Positions 8,105 through 9,531 of a DNA stretch of 9,531 nt are shown piece after piece. A program made the position numbers and the translations under genes. The notes under the pieces were generated by a model. It was not told where the DNA came from. It searched no databases and saw nothing but the letters and a program-made list of their open reading frames with translations. The stretch's first letter is position 1; every line of letters begins with the position of its first letter. The stretch comes from Bordetella parapertussis (GTDB lineage: Bacteria; Pseudomonadota; Gammaproteobacteria; Burkholderiales; SG8-41). The stretch covers positions 1-9,531 of the forward strand of contig CAMBSS010000153.1 in the NCBI GenBank assembly GCA_945870465.1, given 5' to 3'.

Positions 8105-9134
8105 CCAAAATATGCTTCTCAATCTGCATCGCGTCGCCATAACTGAAAAAACGATATTGCTTGTTCACCGCGTGTGCATAAGCACGTCGTATATTCTCCA
8201 TGCCCCCGAAAGCCGAGACCAACATCATCAGGGTCGAGCGCGGCAGGTGAAAATTCGTGATCAAGCGATCGACGACGTTAAACCGGTAACCCGGCACGAT
8301 AAACAAACGCGTTTCCGCACTGCCCGCTTTCAACTCGCCAGCCGCGGCAGCAGATTCGAGTGCGCGCAGACTGGTGGTGCCGACTGCTATCACCCTGCCG
8401 CCCGCCGCACGCGCGGCAGCAATCGCATCCACCGTTGCCTGCGACAGCGCATACCATTCGGCGTGCATCTTGTGGTCGGCGGGATCTTCCACGCGCATTG
8501 GCTGAAAAGTTCCGGCGCCGACGTGCAGGGTTATCCATGCGAGTTGCACGCCCTGCGCTTTGAGTGTCGCCAGCATTGCATCGTCGAAATGCAGGCCAGC
8601 AGTGGGCGCCGCCACCGCACCCGGCTCGCGTGCGTAGACCGTCTGGTAACGCGCCCCGTCCGCGTCGTCGGCGGGGTGCGTAATGTACGGCGGCAAAGGT
8701 ATGGTGCCAGCGCGCTCGAGCAAGGCAAACACATCCGTGCATTCGATAAAGCGCAGCTCGAAAAATTCGTCCTTGCGGCCGAGCACTTCGGCAATCGCGC
8801 CTTGCGCGAGCAGCAGCTTCGATCCCGCGCGCGGTGTCTTGCTCGCACGCACCTGGGCGAGCACGCGCTCGTGATCGAGCACGCGCTCGACCAGCACCTC
8901 GACCTGGCCGCCGCTGTCCTTGCGCCCGGTGAGCCGCGCCTTGATCACGCGCGTATCGTTCATGACCAGCAAGTCGCCGGCCTTCACGAGGTCAGGAAGG
9001 TCGCGAAAGCGGCGGTCGGCGAGTTCGCCGTTGTTGCCGTCGAGATGCAGCAAGCGGCTGGCGCTGCGCTCCGCGGCCGGATATTGCGCTATCAGCGCGG
9101 GCGGCAGCTCGTAATCAAAATCGGATAATTTCAC
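8064..9134 (-). CDS. queA: S-adenosylmethionine:tRNA ribosyltransferase-isomerase QueA
   Basis: QueA transfers and rearranges the ribosyl part of S-adenosylmethionine onto preQ1 in tRNA, giving epoxyqueuosine. The 356 residues match E. coli QueA from the first residue ([19 protein letters not shown]). Landmarks are [16 protein letters not shown] (53-68), [13 protein letters not shown] (171-183), VGAGTFQP (205-212), [10 protein letters not shown] (252-261) and [17 protein letters not shown] (293-309). After FFSYGDAM (329-336) the tail differs from E. coli, and residues 344-352 are encoded by the end of a repeat element. The start is GTG at 9134, with no Shine-Dalgarno sequence, only six bases plus a C/G-rich stretch downstream of a perfect TATAAT. 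A leaderless transcript is therefore likely. It is the first gene of the operon. Confidence 0.97.
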   Translation of the reverse strand: MKLSDFDYELPPALIAQYPAAERSASRLLHLDGNNGELADRRFRDLPDLVKAGDLLVMNDTRVIKARLTGRKDSGGQVEVLVERVLDHERVLAQVRASKTPRAGSKLLLAQGAIAEVLGRKDEFFELRFIECTDVFALLERAGTIPLPPYITHPADDADGARYQTVYAREPGAVAAPTAGLHFDDAMLATLKAQGVQLAWITLHVGAGTFQPMRVEDPADHKMHAEWYALSQATVDAIAAARAAGGRVIAVGTTSLRALESAAAAGELKAGSAETRLFIVPGYRFNVVDRLITNFHLPRSTLMMLVSAFGGMENIRRAYAHAVNKQYRFFSYGDAMQIEKHILEPPMSADEIKIRE

Positions 9135-9141
9135 CGCGCCG

Positions 9142-9147
9142 ATTATA
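9142..9147 (-). promoter_or_regulatory. Probable -10 box of the queA operon promoter
   Basis: TATAAT, the sigma-70 consensus, lies on the minus strand seven bases before the queA GTG, which puts the likely transcription start at or within a base or two of the start codon. No good -35 box stands 16-18 bases upstream (CCAATT at 17), so an activator or an unusual -35 contact may be needed. Confidence 0.5.
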
Positions 9148-9161
9148 CCGAGCGATTGTTA

Positions 9162-9167
9162 TATAAT
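9162..9167 (+). promoter_or_regulatory. Probable -10 box of the tRNA-Leu promoter
   Basis: A second perfect TATAAT, on the plus strand, ends 12 bases before the 5' end of the tRNA, leaving a short 5' leader. No convincing -35 box is seen. It lies only 14 bases from the divergent queA -10 box, so the two polymerase sites overlap. Confidence 0.5.
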
Positions 9168-9179
9168 TGGCTCCTCATT

Positions 9180-9266
9180 GCCGGGATGGCGGAACTGGTA
9201 GACGCACGGGACTCAAAATCCCGCGCCAGCAATGGTGTGGGGGTTCGATTCCCCCTCCCGGCACCA
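9180..9266 (+). tRNA. tRNA-Leu, anticodon CAA
   Basis: The 87 bases fold as a class II tRNA. The acceptor stem is GCCGGGA with TCCCGGC. A short D stem (GCG/CGC) carries the AACTGGTAGA loop. The anticodon stem is CGGGA/TCCCG with loop CTCAAAA, giving anticodon CAA at 9214-9216. A long variable arm follows, as expected for leucine, then a T stem GGGGG/CCCCC with TTCGATT. The discriminator is A, as in leucine tRNAs, and the CCA end is encoded. It reads the UUG codon and is transcribed away from queA. Confidence 0.97.
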
Positions 9267-9531
9267 AGTAGTATCTCCCTCAAGTGCACCGACGTTGCAT
9301 CAAAGTGCAGTAGCCAATTGATGCAGAAAAGCAATTAGCATATTTCAACGTCGTTTAGGTGCATGACCCCGCCGCTACCGTGCGCCAATATGCACGACTT
9401 GCTGGCGGATTGGCTGGCGGATTGACCAGCATCGTCAACTTGGCAAACTCGCAGCGGACTGGCTCCACAGCTGTTGGGCTCTTTGGGTCATCGCGTGACC
9501 AGGCAGCGCGCGCGGCGAGCCGATCGAGCAC
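9267..9531. other. Region downstream of tRNA-Leu: inverted repeats, no convincing gene
   Basis: Bases 9284-9363 hold nested inverted repeats (listed separately). Beyond them are a perfect 12-bp tandem duplication, GCTGGCGGATTG twice (9401-9424), and a small hairpin GGTCA-tcgcg-TGACC (9486-9500). On the minus strand one frame is open from the window edge to a TAA at 9355-9357 (58 codons), but it shows no recognisable domain. No clear rho-independent terminator for the tRNA is visible. No integrase fragment or copy of the tRNA 3' end is seen. Confidence 0.5.
9284..9363. repeat. Nested inverted repeats after the tRNA
   Basis: TGCACCGACGTTG (9285-9297) is matched in inverse by CAACGTC (9346-9352) and GGTGCA (9358-9363), with five extra bases (gttta) in the right arm. 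Inside it, GCATCAA (9297-9303) pairs exactly with TTGATGC (9318-9324). The 80-base unit could fold on either strand. It has no target-site duplication and no coding sequence. Confidence 0.6.

Noticed and set aside
8112..9128. Long plus-strand open frame opposite queA
   Set aside because: It covers nearly the whole of queA on the other strand and has no family features.
9284..9363. Integron attC site
   Set aside because: The nested inverted arms recall attC, but no proper GTTRRRY/RYYYAAC core pair is present and there is no cassette array.
9355..9531. Partial minus-strand gene entering from the right edge
   Set aside because: The 58 open codons show no recognisable domain, and the tandem duplication and hairpins suggest non-coding DNA. 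Sequence beyond the edge would decide it.

Overview
The window looks like chromosomal DNA of a GC-rich proteobacterium, most likely a betaproteobacterium. The evidence is the conserved order queA, tgt, yajC, secD, secF with a tRNA-Leu gene diverging from queA, together with the E. coli-like protein sequences. The genus cannot be named from this sequence alone. Almost everything lies on the minus strand and is tightly packed, so transcription reads from right to left.

Layout in the direction of transcription. A tRNA-Leu(CAA) gene (plus strand, 9180-9266) and queA (minus) diverge from a short AT-rich region in which each direction has a perfect TATAAT -10 box. queA is followed by a 138-bp element with inverted-repeat ends, one of which forms the 3' end of queA. 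Next come a hotdog-fold acyl-CoA thioesterase, a ribbon-helix-helix antitoxin with a perfect palindrome in front of it, and a PIN-domain toxin. The toxin stop codon overlaps the tgt start codon. tgt, yajC, secD and secF follow. A second, 163-bp element with the same kind of ends lies just after secF, then come a DedA-family membrane protein and, abutting it with no spacer, an amidohydrolase that runs off the left edge of the window.

How the genes work together. QueA and Tgt are successive enzymes that build queuosine in the anticodons of GUN-decoding tRNAs. YajC, SecD and SecF form the accessory complex of the Sec translocon that uses the proton-motive force. These five genes commonly sit together. 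The thioesterase, toxin-antitoxin pair, DedA protein and amidohydrolase are additions to that core. The thioesterase and DedA gene each begin just downstream of a repeat element.

I see no complete mobile element with a transposase, no CRISPR array and no clear new multi-gene system. The points most worth attention are the paired repeat elements and their effect on the QueA C-terminus, the toxin-antitoxin module coupled to tgt, the probably leaderless queA transcript, the repeat-filled yajC-secD spacer, and the unusual metal-site region of the amidohydrolase.
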